From positions 1 to 64,000 of the forward strand of contig JANCIK010000013.1 of assembly GCA_028532985.1 (NCBI GenBank): a stretch of 64,000 nucleotides of DNA. Reading direction: 5' to 3'. The notes beneath the pieces were generated by a model, which was not told where the DNA came from, searched no databases, and worked only from the letters and a program-made list of their open reading frames with translations. Shown piece after piece: positions 46,136 through 58,009 of the stretch. Each line of letters begins with the position of its first letter. The stretch's first letter is position 1. A program made the translations under genes and the position numbers. This stretch comes from Stropharia rugosoannulata (Eukaryota; Basidiomycota; Agaricomycetes; Agaricales; Strophariaceae).

Positions 46136-46801
46136 CTAGTGTTGAACGTGCCCCGAAACTTGCGCATCATACTTCGAACTTGCAGCTTTGACAGACGCGT
46201 CCATTGCGTCGAGAAAGCCAAAGTGTGCCACGTCAATACTTTGTTTTGCAGTGGCCAATTTATCAGCATGATAAGCTGGGAGGCCGGACTGATTCATCGT
46301 TGCAATATCCTGTTTAAAGTTCTGCGATTGCCATTTGTGCATTCCTGCGATCTTGAAATGGTATGTCGCGCGTTCAAGATGTGATAGTGCCTGCTCTTGG
46401 TGATGTGTCATCTTCCCCGCGTGGTACTGGTGCAGGGTTTGTGCATGAGCAGCGGCATGGCGGCTGTAAGCCCCCATATGAGCGTGTAATGCCTCCATAT
46501 GCGCCTTTGCTGCGTGGTTATTGCCATTGTGCGCCTGCTGGGAAGCCGTAAACGCAGCCTCATGCGTGAGCTTGTATACTTGCTGATGTGGATCCATGCG
46601 CTTGACAAGGATCGACGTACTCTCATCTGGAGCACTAAGCTGCTCCATTTTTCATAAGCATGAATTGTTTTCCTTTGTAAATAATGCACTAACATCAACC
46701 TTGTGAGCAGCAGCGGCAGAAAATGTGTGTGGTGCAGGGATAGCAACTGCTGACATGGTGGCGAGAGCAGACGCGGTGAGAAGGATGTAAATGAAATGCA
46801 T
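46136..46801 (-). CDS. Secreted histidine-rich protein with Kex2 site
   Basis: Two exons, 46,801-46,694 and 46,639-46,136, joined by a 54-bp intron (GTTAGT to AGCAG, phase 0), give 203 aa. The first exon encodes a signal peptide (MHFIYILLTASALATMSAV) and a short Ala/His region. The second has a dibasic site, LVKR at residues 47-50, a likely Kex2 cleavage point, so a mature chain of about 153 aa would be released. That chain has 20 His, many 3 or 4 residues apart in Ala/Gln-rich, probably helical sequence (HAHMGAYSRHAAAHAQTLHQ). Clustered His suggests metal binding, or a pH-sensitive coiled structure; neither is shown. No cysteines were seen in the mature part. Family not recognised. A truncated tandem copy of the first exon lies just upstream. 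Confidence 0.75.
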
Positions 46802-47197
46802 CTCGGCGAGAAAGTTCGTCCAGCGAAGTTTCTGTTGGAGGTTGGAGAGGTGAGCACAGCTGAAATTTCCTGTATGCATAGGTAGGCTTTATATGCATAT
46901 TGAACTATCCACCCGCTGACCTCGACATCTATTATTACTATTATGTATAAACGCAGTGTTAAGTGTGAATGATCAATATTCAATAATTTTGAATAGTTCC
47001 TAACGGGGAACGTATATGACATTCTTGGCATCAACCACAAACGTATAGACTGCTTGCACTTTAATGTCTGGTATGTGTTTCACCGTTCAAATGGCACAGT
47101 ATGAGGTAACCATCTCCTTACATAAAATTACAAAAAAATTGACCGAGAGGTTCCGGTAGTTGAATAGAGCAGTCATTTGCTTCGGCACCTGGCAATG

Positions 47198-47308
47198 ACC
47201 AAGTTTGTGAGCAGCAGCGGCAACAGATATGTGTGTCGCAGTGATGGCAATGGTTGGCGTGGAGGCGAGAGCGGCGGCGGCGAGGTAATGCAGGGAGATC
47301 AGTATCAT
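47198..47308 (-). pseudogene. Truncated copy of the histidine-rich protein gene
   Basis: The reverse-strand stretch encodes MILISLHYLAAAALAST, then ATHISVAAAAHKLG, which matches the signal-peptide exon of the neighbour (its end is FSAAAAHKVD). No second exon follows. The flanks are duplicated too: 46,990-47,105 resembles 47,370-47,480 (GGCATCA-CCACC, then GTATGAGGTAAC), giving a tandem duplication of about 380 bp that carried only the promoter and first exon. Confidence 0.6.
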
Positions 47309-50300
47309 TAATGGACACAATGTTATGTTTGAATCATCTGCATCAGTAAAGATAAATCGTTTCTAGTCAGGTACGAACTTGATTTTCCTGGCATCACCCA
47401 CCATGTAGAGATTGCTTTCATTTCAATGTTAACTATATGTTTCACTACGCGAACGGAATTGTATGAGGTAACAAAAGCGCGGCCCCATTTATGACGTACG
47501 TATAGGTTAAAAATCAGTTCGGGTTTACCACTCATGGAGATCACGTTTACCATATGTCTGTAATCTTTGAATTCAAAACGCGTGTTACACACATATGTAA
47601 GTGAACACCTGTGTGCACCGATTGCCAGAACTAACTTATATCAGATGTCGTGACTTACCAAGACCATAAATTATCTTATATCCGTGTTGCTCGGATAAGT
47701 CTTTTTTATTATCATTCTGACATGCTATGCAAAGTCGGTACAGGGAAATCTCCCAAATCTAAAAGAAAGTGCTATATGTATACACCACTGTACATTATCA
47801 TTATTCCGTATATCATTGGTATATTTCCGCAAAAACCTTCGTATTAGTGCGGGCGAAGCAGTTCCAACGCTCCTGCATTGCACGTCTGAACGTTTACATG
47901 ATTTTAAAGCTGTGGCACACTTGTCCATAGTTTATATTTTACTCTCAATGCGGCGCCCACATAAACTAATCGTATAATCACGCAAATGCACCCAGAATTT
48001 GAGCAAGTGCCTCCCCTTCTATATAATTAGAGCCAATCCGAGAGGTGCTTCTTGTTGAGAAGCGCAGTCATGCGCGTTGGGCGACGTGGCGATGACAGCA
48101 CCAGTAGTCCAGAGGAAAGTGCGGATAATATGCGTTATGTGCGTGTTTTCATGGTGACAGATTTGGACCGACATATTTGAGCATCGCACGGAACTTCTGA
48201 CGCACCAGCTGTAACGGGTTGGTGACCGACGGTATCATCCACCGGACGTTTGGTTGATCATTGATTGCACACATTACAAGGACCTTGGTATACCGTATTT
48301 GACCTCATGAATAGTATTACTGAGCAGCTCTTCCAACTTCCTCCCGTCGTTTACTCTATCGGCGTCCTCTTTACCGACGTCTGGAGAAACGCCCATTCGG
48401 AATCCCGAGTGGAAAGGGGAGGGGTTTTGACCGGGAAGCGCAGAGGTAATTGAGTGACAATAAAAGGATAAAAAAAACTGAGAAGGCTGGTGGAACATGT
48501 TTAAGGTGGGCGTATAGGTATGAACTAGTTTAGTAGTTTCCTACAGCCGTTTTAGTTAGTCAATTCTTACCTGTCCATACGATTTCAGGACAGGCAGCAC
48601 TTGGGTAAGAAAACATTGGATTAAAACGATTCCAAGTAACCGTATTTGACTGCGACTAGATTTTGGCTTGAATATCTGTATGCCTATCACGTGTTAATAT
48701 GCAGGATGTGCCGATGCGCCACCCTCACCCTGATACTACTGGGTCATGATTTTGCGGTGAAAATGCTATAATTACGCATTCTTCTTACCAACCTGTAACG
48801 TAGGGAGGGGCGGGTATTCATCTGTATTCCACACGAGAGAAGACGCTCCGCTGTGCTTAGAATCGGACACCCCCCTGCTAACATGCCAAACCGATTCGCG
48901 ACAACAATGTGTAATACTATATGGCTGGAATGTAGTCAAAGCTAAACCTTGCACATGGCAGCCCGGTTCTCATTTACGCAGAAATTACTCCTGCAGGTGT
49001 TTCCAGCGTAGCATACAAGGATTAGCAGCCGAATTGTATGCTGTAAACACTACCCATGCTATTCCCCCACCCTCATTGGAGCCAATAAATGTGGATGTGG
49101 GAATATCTTTGTCAGCCCAAAATTTGTGAGCTATTCACGGCCCGCACCCTACCGAAGATAACATGCTACCCACCCCGACTGCGACGTGGGTACATGCCCT
49201 GCCTCTCCAGACGACTTCTACTGGTCTGTTGTCTCCCGAGCCCCAATTGGAAGCTGGACCTTGGCTGTCTATGTTGAAAACGACGCAATATGGAACGCGA
49301 AAGGGAGGGCAGTGAGACCGTGCCTGGATAGGTGTCCGATGGGAATGCGAGCGTAGATGGCCAGCAGCGCACAATGGTCCCTGTCTATGTCGACTATCTC
49401 TCAAAATACGGCGCATATATCTACTTCCCATCTCATTCCCATCTTCCAATATCCCGGATGGATTTCATCGCTCGAAACCGGACATCCTCCATAAAACTCA
49501 TCCCCCACAAGACCCTAATCTTTATTGCGCTCACCCCGCCCTGCCCAAGCTTGTGCTCGACGACACAGTACTGTCCCCGCTCCGCTGCCTCATATATACG
49601 CTTACATCTGTCTCTACGCACCATCTTAGTTTCTAAGCACGCGGCCTACCCTCAGGGAAAGCGGGGCGAGCTCGTCACGCCGAGGATGTCCATAACCGAC
49701 TTAATATCTGCGCGTGAGCAGTGATGTCGGAAAAATCCAAAAAGGCATATCAGTAGGTGATGCTGCTGATGAAATTATAAGTACTTACCATCTGGCCCAG
49801 AGAGACATATCACCAGGCTTGTCAGGTCTGATCAGTCTCAGATAATCTATTTACAACGACCAGAAAGGACTTAATATGGATTATCCTGGATTATCCGTAA
49901 AATGTAAGTACATATAGCACACAAGCGGAAAAATTATCAGGCTGTGATCAGCGCTCATTATTGCACATTTGTTGCGTACAAGTACTTATCCTCAGGGCCC
50001 TTCAAGTTTCGTAAGTAGTTCAGGACCCCGAATACAGCTCTCCATTATCGTTGGAGTTGGAAATGTCCCTGCATCTTCACTAGTGGGGCATGACGTAGAC
50101 TTCTATTTTGGCCTCACACCAAAACAGCATAAAAGCGTCGCCGGATTCTCGTGTACGTCGCATCGGAAGCCCCTCCTCTCTTACAACCTTTAAGCCCCTT
50201 TCGACACTACTCCTTACCCATTTTATCATATGATAAGTTCAAGGTTAGTTATATCTGCTTTGACTCGATTTACCCACTGGCAGTGCTTACTCGACCTTTG

Positions 50301-50566
50301 TGTTACCTTTTATTTGCAGTTAGGTTTAGTTCCTAGAGTATTAGCAGCTTACATCCATAGTTTTGCAGTAGTATACCGTCCATAATCCTGTTATATTTAT
50401 GTAAATCAGAGTAATATATTGCCATTTGACTATACTTTGGTTGTTCAAGTTTATCAGAGTTTTCAAGAGAGAAAATTATAGCAATAACCAGCTATCAATA
50501 AGCTGTCGCCAGCCGTCAGCCTGATCAGACAATATAGGAGGAGGTCAGAGTGTATCATTCTGTTAG
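47309..50566. other. Long gene-poor stretch
   Basis: Apart from the duplicated flank at 47,370-47,480, I see no gene, RNA gene or clear repeat. Open frames are short, without splice structure or recognisable motifs. The segments near 49,740 and 50,690 contain short inverted matches (GCATATCAG and CTGATATGC) that could be worn transposon ends. Confidence 0.4.
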
Positions 50567-50672
50567 CTAGATATAAGTGATTTCTTAAGAATATCAATAT
50601 GAACACAAGAGTCAGAGCATGTCATTATGTTAAATAGTGTAACTAGATATAAGTGATTTCTTAAGAATATAT
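50567..50672. repeat. Short tandem duplication
   Basis: AGATATAAGTGATTTCTTAA with flanking GTCAGAG and GTTA blocks occurs twice, about 75 bp apart, just left of the Tc1-type element. It may be target-region sequence rearranged before or after the insertion. Confidence 0.6.
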
Positions 50673-50729
50673 GCCTCCCATTTTGCTGATGGCCTGATAT
50701 GCACATATCTCGCCATATGTGACGAGGTA

Positions 50730-52052
50730 CTCGTGGTTACAAAAAGTAACGGTCACATGATTGCATCATTGCACCTCCACTCAGATTCATGACGCGTAAT
50801 CCACTTCATATCTCTACAACCACATACTCCCATACTACGAAATGTCTTCTGTAAATACTGCACGTACTCAGCATGATACTCCCAAAAAGAACCGATTAAT
50901 TGGACGTGTTTTGGCCAACCAAACAGCAAAATCCGCAGCTGAAGCAGAAAACATTCCAATTGCAACTGCAAGGAAGATTATTGCGAAGTACAAATCAACC
51001 GGAACTGTTTCCAATCGTCCTCGATCTGGCAGGCCAAGGCTATTAGACCTCCGTGAGGAGCGTACCCTTATCCGAGAGGTCAAGAAACACAGAAGAAGTG
51101 CACTTTCCGAGCTTAGTAATGTCTTGCCATCACAGCCATCAGTATCAACTGTTCGGAATGTCTTAAATGCACATGGATACCATCGACGAGTTGCAAGACG
51201 TAAACCATATCTTACTCGTGCTCACAAGACTGCAAGGCTTGCCTGGGCAAAGGATAAAAAGGGCCTTAGTGACGAAGATTTCAAGACCACTATCTACTCG
51301 GATGAATGCTATGTTTGCTTAGGTGATCGGAATGGCCCTATCTTTGTCACGCGCCGCCCAGAAGAGGAATTTCACGAGGACTGTATTGTTCCGACATTCA
51401 GTCAGTCCTCCATCCGCATTATGATCTGGGCCTGTATAATTTTTGGCCAGAAAGGGCCATTACTTGTTCTTGACTATCCTGGGGGAAAGGGTGGAGGAAT
51501 GACTGCCTCTCGTTATCAGTCACAGGTATTGGATGGAGTTTTAAAGAGCTTTTGGGAAGGGATAGCACAGGAGAAGGGTTTGGTAAAATTTCAGCATGAT
51601 GGAGCAGCTAGCCATCGAGCAAAATCAACACAAAGGTGGTTTGAAGAAAACAACATTCCGTTGGAAAGTCATCCAGCACAATCACCTGATTTAAATCCCA
51701 TCGAGCCAGTTTGGCATGACCTCAAAGCTATTGTTCGCTCTCACCCTTCGGTAAATTCAGTTGATGCACTCAAACAAGCAGTCCGAGCCGCATGGGAGGA
51801 ATTATCAATCGAAAAGATCAACAAGCACATTTTACAAATGCCTCAGCGTGTGCAGGCTGTTTTGGAGGCAAATGGTGGTCATACTCCATTTTAATTTTTG
51901 TTATATGTACAAATTAAAGTAATATATTGACTGTCAAATTTTCATAGCTCAGAATTGATGTTGAAATGAAATATACCTGCAGAATGTCGGAGGTAGGAGG
52001 AGTTCAACGCGTGGGAAATAGGTATGTGACCATCACTTTTTGTGACCACGAG
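50730..52052 (+). mobile_element. Tc1-type DNA transposon, apparently complete
   Basis: The element is 1323 bp. Its left end, CTCGTGGTTACAAAAAGTAA and on to GGTCACATG, pairs with the right end CATGTGACCATCACTTTTTG and TGACCACGAG, about 30 bp with four mismatches. TA dinucleotides at 50,728-50,729 and 52,053-52,054 fit the TA target duplication of this superfamily. It holds a single intronless transposase gene. Intact frame and good ends suggest a fairly recent arrival. Confidence 0.92.
50842..51894 (+). CDS. Tc1/mariner-family transposase
   Basis: The 350-aa protein cuts and inserts the element that encodes it. The N-terminal third has two helix-turn-helix-like parts with an RPRSGRPRLL linker, which in this family bind the terminal repeats. 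The catalytic DDE domain shows Asp in IYSDECYV, Asp in FQHDGAASHRA and Glu in SPDLNPIEPVWHDLK. The second Asp and the Glu are separated by 34 residues, so it is a DD34E enzyme, the Tc1 type. Length is as usual for the family. No stop or frameshift is seen, so it is probably functional. The gene lies wholly inside the inverted ends, in the same orientation as its predicted promoter at the left. Confidence 0.95.
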   Translation: MSSVNTARTQHDTPKKNRLIGRVLANQTAKSAAEAENIPIATARKIIAKYKSTGTVSNRPRSGRPRLLDLREERTLIREVKKHRRSALSELSNVLPSQPSVSTVRNVLNAHGYHRRVARRKPYLTRAHKTARLAWAKDKKGLSDEDFKTTIYSDECYVCLGDRNGPIFVTRRPEEEFHEDCIVPTFSQSSIRIMIWACIIFGQKGPLLVLDYPGGKGGGMTASRYQSQVLDGVLKSFWEGIAQEKGLVKFQHDGAASHRAKSTQRWFEENNIPLESHPAQSPDLNPIEPVWHDLKAIVRSHPSVNSVDALKQAVRAAWEELSIEKINKHILQMPQRVQAVLEANGGHTPF

Positions 52053-52115
52053 TATGCCTTTTTCGATTTTTCCGACATGTGCTCCGATTCGCTCCGTGCT
52101 CGTGGAAGATTTGGT

Positions 52116-52123
52116 TATATAAA
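52116..52123 (+). promoter_or_regulatory. TATA box
   Basis: TATATAAA lies 133 bp before an ATG at 52,256 and 64 bp right of the transposon end. The transposon therefore sits just upstream of this putative promoter. Confidence 0.4.
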
Positions 52124-52255
52124 CGACCAGACGCACTCCCATTCGCGTTTGAATTTGAACTCTTACACGCCCGAACTCGTCGACGTTCCCCCCGAAGTCT
52201 CAGCCAAACGCGTACCCGACCCCGACTCCCAGGCTCTTGTCTCGAGCTTACACTG

Positions 52256-52486
52256 ATGCCTACGGAATTGGACAGAAAGCCCGGTGCCATTGCTCGACGT
52301 CAGGGTGAAGTAAGGAACCAAAGAACAGCACTTGAAGCCTTGGGCGTAGACCGTCCTAACACAGCCAGAGAAGCATTTGTAAATCAAGGCCCAGCCTTGC
52401 GTTCTGTGCACGGAAGGGCTGTGTCCGGGGGGCAACGTTCACGAAGACGTGCGTTCCGGATTCGCCCTTGTGCTCGCGGTGGATGA
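52256..52486 (+). CDS. Small basic protein, hypothetical
   Basis: An ATG after the TATA box opens a 76-aa frame beginning MPTELDRKPGAIARRQGE, with a basic end (GGQRSRRRAFRIRPCARGG). It has no signal peptide or known motif. It may be real, or the first exon or decayed start of a larger gene. Evidence is only the frame and the promoter-like sequence. Confidence 0.25.
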   Translation: MPTELDRKPGAIARRQGEVRNQRTALEALGVDRPNTAREAFVNQGPALRSVHGRAVSGGQRSRRRAFRIRPCARGG

Positions 52487-53418
52487 TGTAGTGGCGTGCA
52501 AGGATTCATACGTATAATTGCTTCTTTTCCTTTGTTAATAATTCTTATGATGGTGCTTACGGGTCCAACTGATGTCTACATCACATACCCCAGCACTTCC
52601 GTGATATCCATAACAGCATCATGACAAATGGAGAGACAATGAGATTGCGGGACGCCTTGGGGACGCTCAACCAGCCGAACAGCGAACGCGCAACGGAGCG
52701 CTTGTGATCCGGGCCGGTCAGTAACGGTAAGTGGTCAGTCCGCCGGTACCATCCTCGCTCCGCCATTCCGATGCTCTGGCGTGCCAGAAAATCTATCTGG
52801 TTGGTAGTACTTAGCGTAACACCATGCGCTCAATAATGGTCCCTATGTTAGTACATAAGAATTTAAGGTATAAGCTTGTGTGTGAAGTCCGACTCACGCA
52901 CCTCGTGGTTACCCTTTTGTGTTTCTGAAGCTTTCTTATGGTCATTCTGAGCACTGAAAGCTTCGTTACCGTAGCTGGGGCTAGTAGAACAAGGTAACAA
53001 GATAAACACAAGGACAAATCGTGACGTGATGCAACATTGATTGAAATGTGTCAAACGGCATGTTACTGTGCCCTTTGTAATATAAATATAGTACCGTGAA
53101 CACAGTACATTACGACTGTTGACTAGTCTTTCATATTTTCTTTAAATCTGTACAGGGGAAAACTGGTGAAATATGGACGGTGTTGGGACACTATGCTTCC
53201 GGCTCCAGCCTGCATGGCATATAGCTTACATATGTTGATGAAAAGATTTGATGTTGTCCTGGTCTGCGCCGGAGATTAGCGGGCGTCAATCACTGCCTCA
53301 GTGTTATTATGTACCCAATCTTTCCCACGTCATGTCTATGAGAACCGAGAGAAGTGATCTAGTAACTATCTCTGGGATTCAAACTTAAAGTGGAACAAGG
53401 GTACTCTGTCGTTTTTGA
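52487..53418. other. Intergenic, no gene seen
   Basis: No recognisable coding or repeat feature. The promoter of the following gene occupies the right end. Confidence 0.45.
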
Positions 53419-53426
53419 TATAAATA
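53419..53426 (+). promoter_or_regulatory. TATA box of the DUF2235-WD40 gene
   Basis: TATAAATA lies 45 bp before the first usable ATG at 53,471, so transcription should begin near 53,450. This argues against any start upstream of 53,450. Confidence 0.5.
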
Positions 53427-53470
53427 GTGGAGACTTATGTACCAGCCCCAGTTACGAGTCAACTTCGGGG

Positions 53471-56400
53471 ATGCGTACATTTTTCAAAAGCCCCCTCTGT
53501 ATGTATCAAACATATCCTCTATGTCGGGTTACTGACACGTACCACATATCTAGTTAGTAAATTTAGCAAGGGGAAAGTCAGGCCAGATAGTAACGACAGG
53601 CCCGTTCCTACATCTGCGCTCCCACCGCATCTGAAGCCAGGAGTATGTCGCTGTAAAAGAACGGAAGATGGCCGAAATCTGGTCATTTGCATTGACGGGA
53701 CCTCCAACCAGTTCGGCGAAATGGTGAGAAACCTATACAGCCGATTTAGACTGTGTTTAACATGAATTAGAACACAAATGTTATTGAGCTCTACAGCATG
53801 CTTGATAAAGGCCGGAAGAAGCAACAGCTGACGTGGTACCACAGCGGAATAGGGACCTACGCTCGCCCGTCTTTCATATCTCCAGCATTTTACCTGCAGG
53901 TTCTTAGCCACTTGATTGATCTCGCAATTGCTTGGTATGTTTCCATACAGTTCTCGTGTTAGCTGGCTCATATATATTTACTCTCCACTAGGAACTTCGA
54001 GCGCACGATCATGGCTGCCTACGAATGGCTCTCGGAGAACTACGAGGAAGGGGATTGTATCTATCTTTTCGGTGGGTGAATTTTACTCCCTAGAATGGTT
54101 CATATTTCTGACAACAGCTCAGGCTTCTCGCGAGGCGCCTTTCAGGTCAGAGTACTGGCTGCCATGATTGACAAGGTAAGTACGAAAGAGGTTCTTCGAT
54201 TATGCAGACTAATTCTGAGAGGTCAGGTTGGTCTCATACACAAAGGAAACGCGAAGCAAATCCCTTTGTATGTACCATTATTCATACCTTAACATCACCT
54301 AAAATCATTGGTGGACGCCATACAGTGCATATGAATTATACTCCGATCCGGAAAGCGACAAGCCGTCGCGCTCAAAATCAGCGACCGGGTCTTCCTCTCC
54401 AGCGCCAAAGATAAGCTTGACTAAGCGTTTCCAGAAATTCCTACGCCGTAACAGAGAGGAAGAAACCGATCTGTCGAATAAAGTCAGTATGGCGGAACAC
54501 TTCAAGAATACATTTTCGCAGCCTGATGTGCGCGTACACTTCGTCGGAGCATGGTAGGTCCCATGCGACAGTGTTTGTCAGGGTATTCATTTATGGATAT
54601 TTTCAAGGGATACAGTGTCCTCTATTGGGGTCGTACGCGGCAAGAAAATGCTCCCTCGGACAGTGGATGGGATGGAGCATGTATGCTACTTCCGTCATGC
54701 TCTTGCACTTGACGAGCGACGCGTCAAGTTTCTGCCTGAGTATGCCCACGGTGGATCGTCAATACCCGGGAAAGCAATAGTTGATCCACAAAATGGTAAA
54801 TCCAGTCCTACCCCCATGCAATCTGGGAATGTAACACCACATGGGTCAGATGAGCGCCCACAAACTCTAGAGGTTTGGTTCGCTGGGACACACTCAGATA
54901 TGTAAGTCAATAACTCTACGGTGTACCTCAACCACTGACACTGGTTATTATTTTCCAGCGGCGGTGGAAACACAGCTAATCCGGACATGGATCGCAGTCG
55001 TCCTCCATTACGGTGGATGGTGTATGAGGCACGAGCTTTTGGACTGCGCACAAGATTGTTTGAGCGGGAGCTCTTGCCAACGGAAAAAATAGAGTTCAAA
55101 GAATCCCTCTCTGCCGTCTGGAAAGTGTTTGAGATAATTCCGTTCCGAAGGCTGACATTCACGTCACGTAAGGAAGGGAAGGAGATAACTCATAAGTAAG
55201 TTCCATATCCCATAATATCATCTGCACAACCTCTGAGAATTATGACAGGCCGCATCTTGGGGCTGGTCGAAAGCTTCAACACGGTCAAAAAATCCACATC
55301 TCCGTTGTAGATGGTCTTGGCAAATACCATCCAAAGGCACGTCCTCCAGCAGGAGCCGAAGGGTTGTGGAGCACATTACCCTCAGATATCCTGTCTCAAC
55401 GTATATGGCAAGAAGGTGACGCAGACACATTTGTTAAACCTCTTGTCGCCAAGTTTGTCAAGAACAAGGATAACAGTGCATGGACAACTGTCTGTGCGAT
55501 GGCTAACTCTGGTAAGTGACTAAAATTACACATAGAAGCGACTCTGATTTTAGTTTGCTTTCAGGGGATGGCCTGCAAGCGGCATACGAAGAGGTTATGA
55601 GATTTTTAATTGTCGAATATGACGACTACAAGGCCGATGACATTGACATGAAACGTCTGCTGGAATGTGCACAGCCGCTCTTCGACAACAAATTGTTGCG
55701 ATTGTATTCGTCAACAGAGCTCGGCGAGACCATGTTCAAGATAGGCGAAAGTAATAATTCAACGTACCAAACAGTGGCTTGGGATTTTCTTTCAAAGTTC
55801 ATACATTGTGAGTAAATTGTGTACTTTGTAGATTATTTAGCTAAGAACCGATTGTAGATTCAAACGACACGGTTTTTCCTATCCAGTTTGTCTGTTACCA
55901 TATAGAACAGCTCTGCCGAGAGGAATGTGGAGTTTCTTATGATATATTGCAGAAATCTACGTCCTTCGACGGTGCGTGAAAGAATTTTTTGTGTTGATCT
56001 TTACTCGCTTTAATTGACGTGCTTCCAGGCGACGGTATACAAGCAGCTTACGAAGAAGTTATCAGGCTTTTGATGGCGGAAACCAACCATCTCAAGGGCG
56101 ACAAAAGTGACATGGTGCGCCTTCTGCACCATGCCAAGTCGCTCTTCTCCAAGAAATCTAGTAAGCTACGACTGCAGGATTCTCGACAGCTTAGCAAAAC
56201 TATGATCGAAATTGCCTCAAGCAGTAACCTAATGTATCAAATAGCGGCTTGGGCGTTCTTTACTGAATTTCTACAATGTGAGCTAAATCAAAACCAAGTA
56301 CTAATAACTCATCTAATAACAATATATGCCAGATTCGAGCAACACGATTGTTCCGTTTCAGTTTATCGATTACCATATGGGTCGACTTCTTCGGGAGAAA

Positions 56401-57693
56401 AATGATTATTCCCGAGACATTCTGCTAAAGGTAACTCCGCCAGATGGTAGGTGAAAAACATGTTTACGCTCTATTGGGCCTAATTATTCATTTAGACAGC
56501 TCATGGAAAAACCTCTATGAATTCGTGGTTAGTTTCCTGATCAAAAACAACAATAACGATAATTGGGCACTTGAGAGGTCTGCCAAAATCCAGGAAGAGA
56601 TACCGGCTTCTCCACAACGGTTTACCGACGTCAAAACAATGTCCATGATGATTCAAAAAAGCGACAACAAACGGTATCGACACGCAGCATGGGTATTTCT
56701 TGATCGATATACAGACTGTGAGTAAAGCTTTAGATAATAATGCACGTACTGAAGCACTCCTTGTTTTATAAAAAAGGTCAACGTCTCAACTTGAAAGAAT
56801 CCACCGGTGGTGCCATGTGCTTGGCGTACTCACCAGATGGAACAATAATAGTCTCTGGTTCGAGGGACAACACACTGATTCTGTGGAACGCAGTCACGGG
56901 GATGCATATCGGCGAACCTCTGAGTGGCCATACTGACGAGGTTACATGTGTTGCATTTTCCCCAGATGGAGAACGTGTCGTCTCCGGCTCGGCTGACAAC
57001 AATCTTCGCATCTGGAACACTCGGACCGGACAGCAGATTGGAGAACCATTTGAAGGTCATGCAGACCGAGTCAGATCTGTGGCATTCTCTCCAGATGGAA
57101 AGCTAATTGTTTCTGGTGCCGTTGATTGGACGATCAGAATTTGGGACGCGCAGACTGGGGAGCAGCTTGGGCACCCATTGAAAGGTCATTCATACATCGT
57201 GACGTCTGTGAAATTCTCGCCAGACGGACGAACTATAGTCTCGGGATCAATGGATAAAGCAATTTGCATATGGGATGTTGAATCCCACCAGAGGATTGGA
57301 CAGCCGCTTCAAGAACACGAGGAGTGGATCAATTCTGTTGCAGTTTCACCCGATGGGACGCTAATTGTTTCAGGATCATCCGACCGTACATTACGACTGT
57401 GGAATTCTGCGACAAGAAAACATATTGGACAGGCATTTGAGGGACATACGAGCACTGTCCACTCCGTCGCGTTTTCACCAGATGGGCGCCGTATAGTCTC
57501 TGGATCGTGGGACAAAACAGTGCGTATCTGGGAGGTATCCACAGGAAAGCAGATTGGAGAGCCAATGCGAGGGCATTGCCAGACTGTTGACTGTGTCGTT
57601 TTCTCACCAGATGGAACACAGGTTGCTTCGTGTGATGGTGAAACTGTTCGAGTCTGGGATATTTCCCTGAAACTATGGGACATCACCGAATGA
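53471..57693 (+). CDS. DUF2235 hydrolase-helical repeat-WD40 protein
   Basis: Sixteen exons give about 1142 aa: 53,471-53,527, 53,571-53,723, 53,771-53,934, 53,992-54,071, 54,123-54,175, 54,227-54,267, 54,326-54,553, 54,608-54,901, 54,959-55,195, 55,249-55,511, 55,565-55,807, 55,858-55,971, 56,029-56,277, 56,333-56,446, 56,496-56,717 and 56,777-57,693. All later junctions keep the frame; the first exon is least sure. Residues about 50-510 are a DUF2235 (Tle1-like alpha/beta hydrolase) domain: LVICIDGTSNQFGE, the nucleophile elbow GFSRG (about 152), GAWDTVSSIG, RHALALDERRVKFLPE and FAGTHSDIGGG with the likely catalytic Asp. Residues about 524-837 hold three related helical modules starting GDGxQAAYEEV. 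Residues about 838-1142 are seven WD40 repeats, one full propeller, unusually alike (SVAFSPDGxxIVSGS). Bacterial Tle1 enzymes are phospholipases; substrate here is unknown. Repeat sensor plus enzyme suggests an NLR-like defence or incompatibility protein; inference. Confidence 0.85.
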
Positions 57694-57928
57694 ATTACTT
57701 GTCATGGACACAATCCACACGACATCTCTCAATGATTTACATTGCGGTTCCGCTCTGAATTTTTGTACTGTTTCCCTCTCCTCCAATGTGTACTCATTTC
57801 TGTGAGGATATGGAGTAGTTAAATTTAATAATACGTCTGTGAAACAGTTAACCCATGAGGATATCTGCACATATTGAAACGTAATTTTTGCATCTTTAGT
57901 GCATCTTGTCAGCGGCCGTGTTTGCCCC

Positions 57929-58009
57929 AAAGTCGTCGACTATCAGACATAGTTGAGTCACGACTTTGTCCAAATAGGACGACTTGATAGCGACTGATCG
58001 TCGACTTTA
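57929..58009. repeat. Imperfect fold-back repeat
   Basis: AAAGTCGTCGACTATCAG at 57,929-57,946 pairs with CTGATCGTCGACTTTA at 57,994-58,009 with small gaps. The GTCGACTT motif recurs in between. It could be a short fold-back transposable element or a transcript hairpin downstream of the WD40 gene. Confidence 0.4.

Noticed and set aside
53427..53470. Upstream extension of the DUF2235 frame from 53,427
   Set aside because: That frame has no ATG there, only GTG, and it overlaps the TATA box; the ATG at 53,471 with a 43-bp intron fits better.
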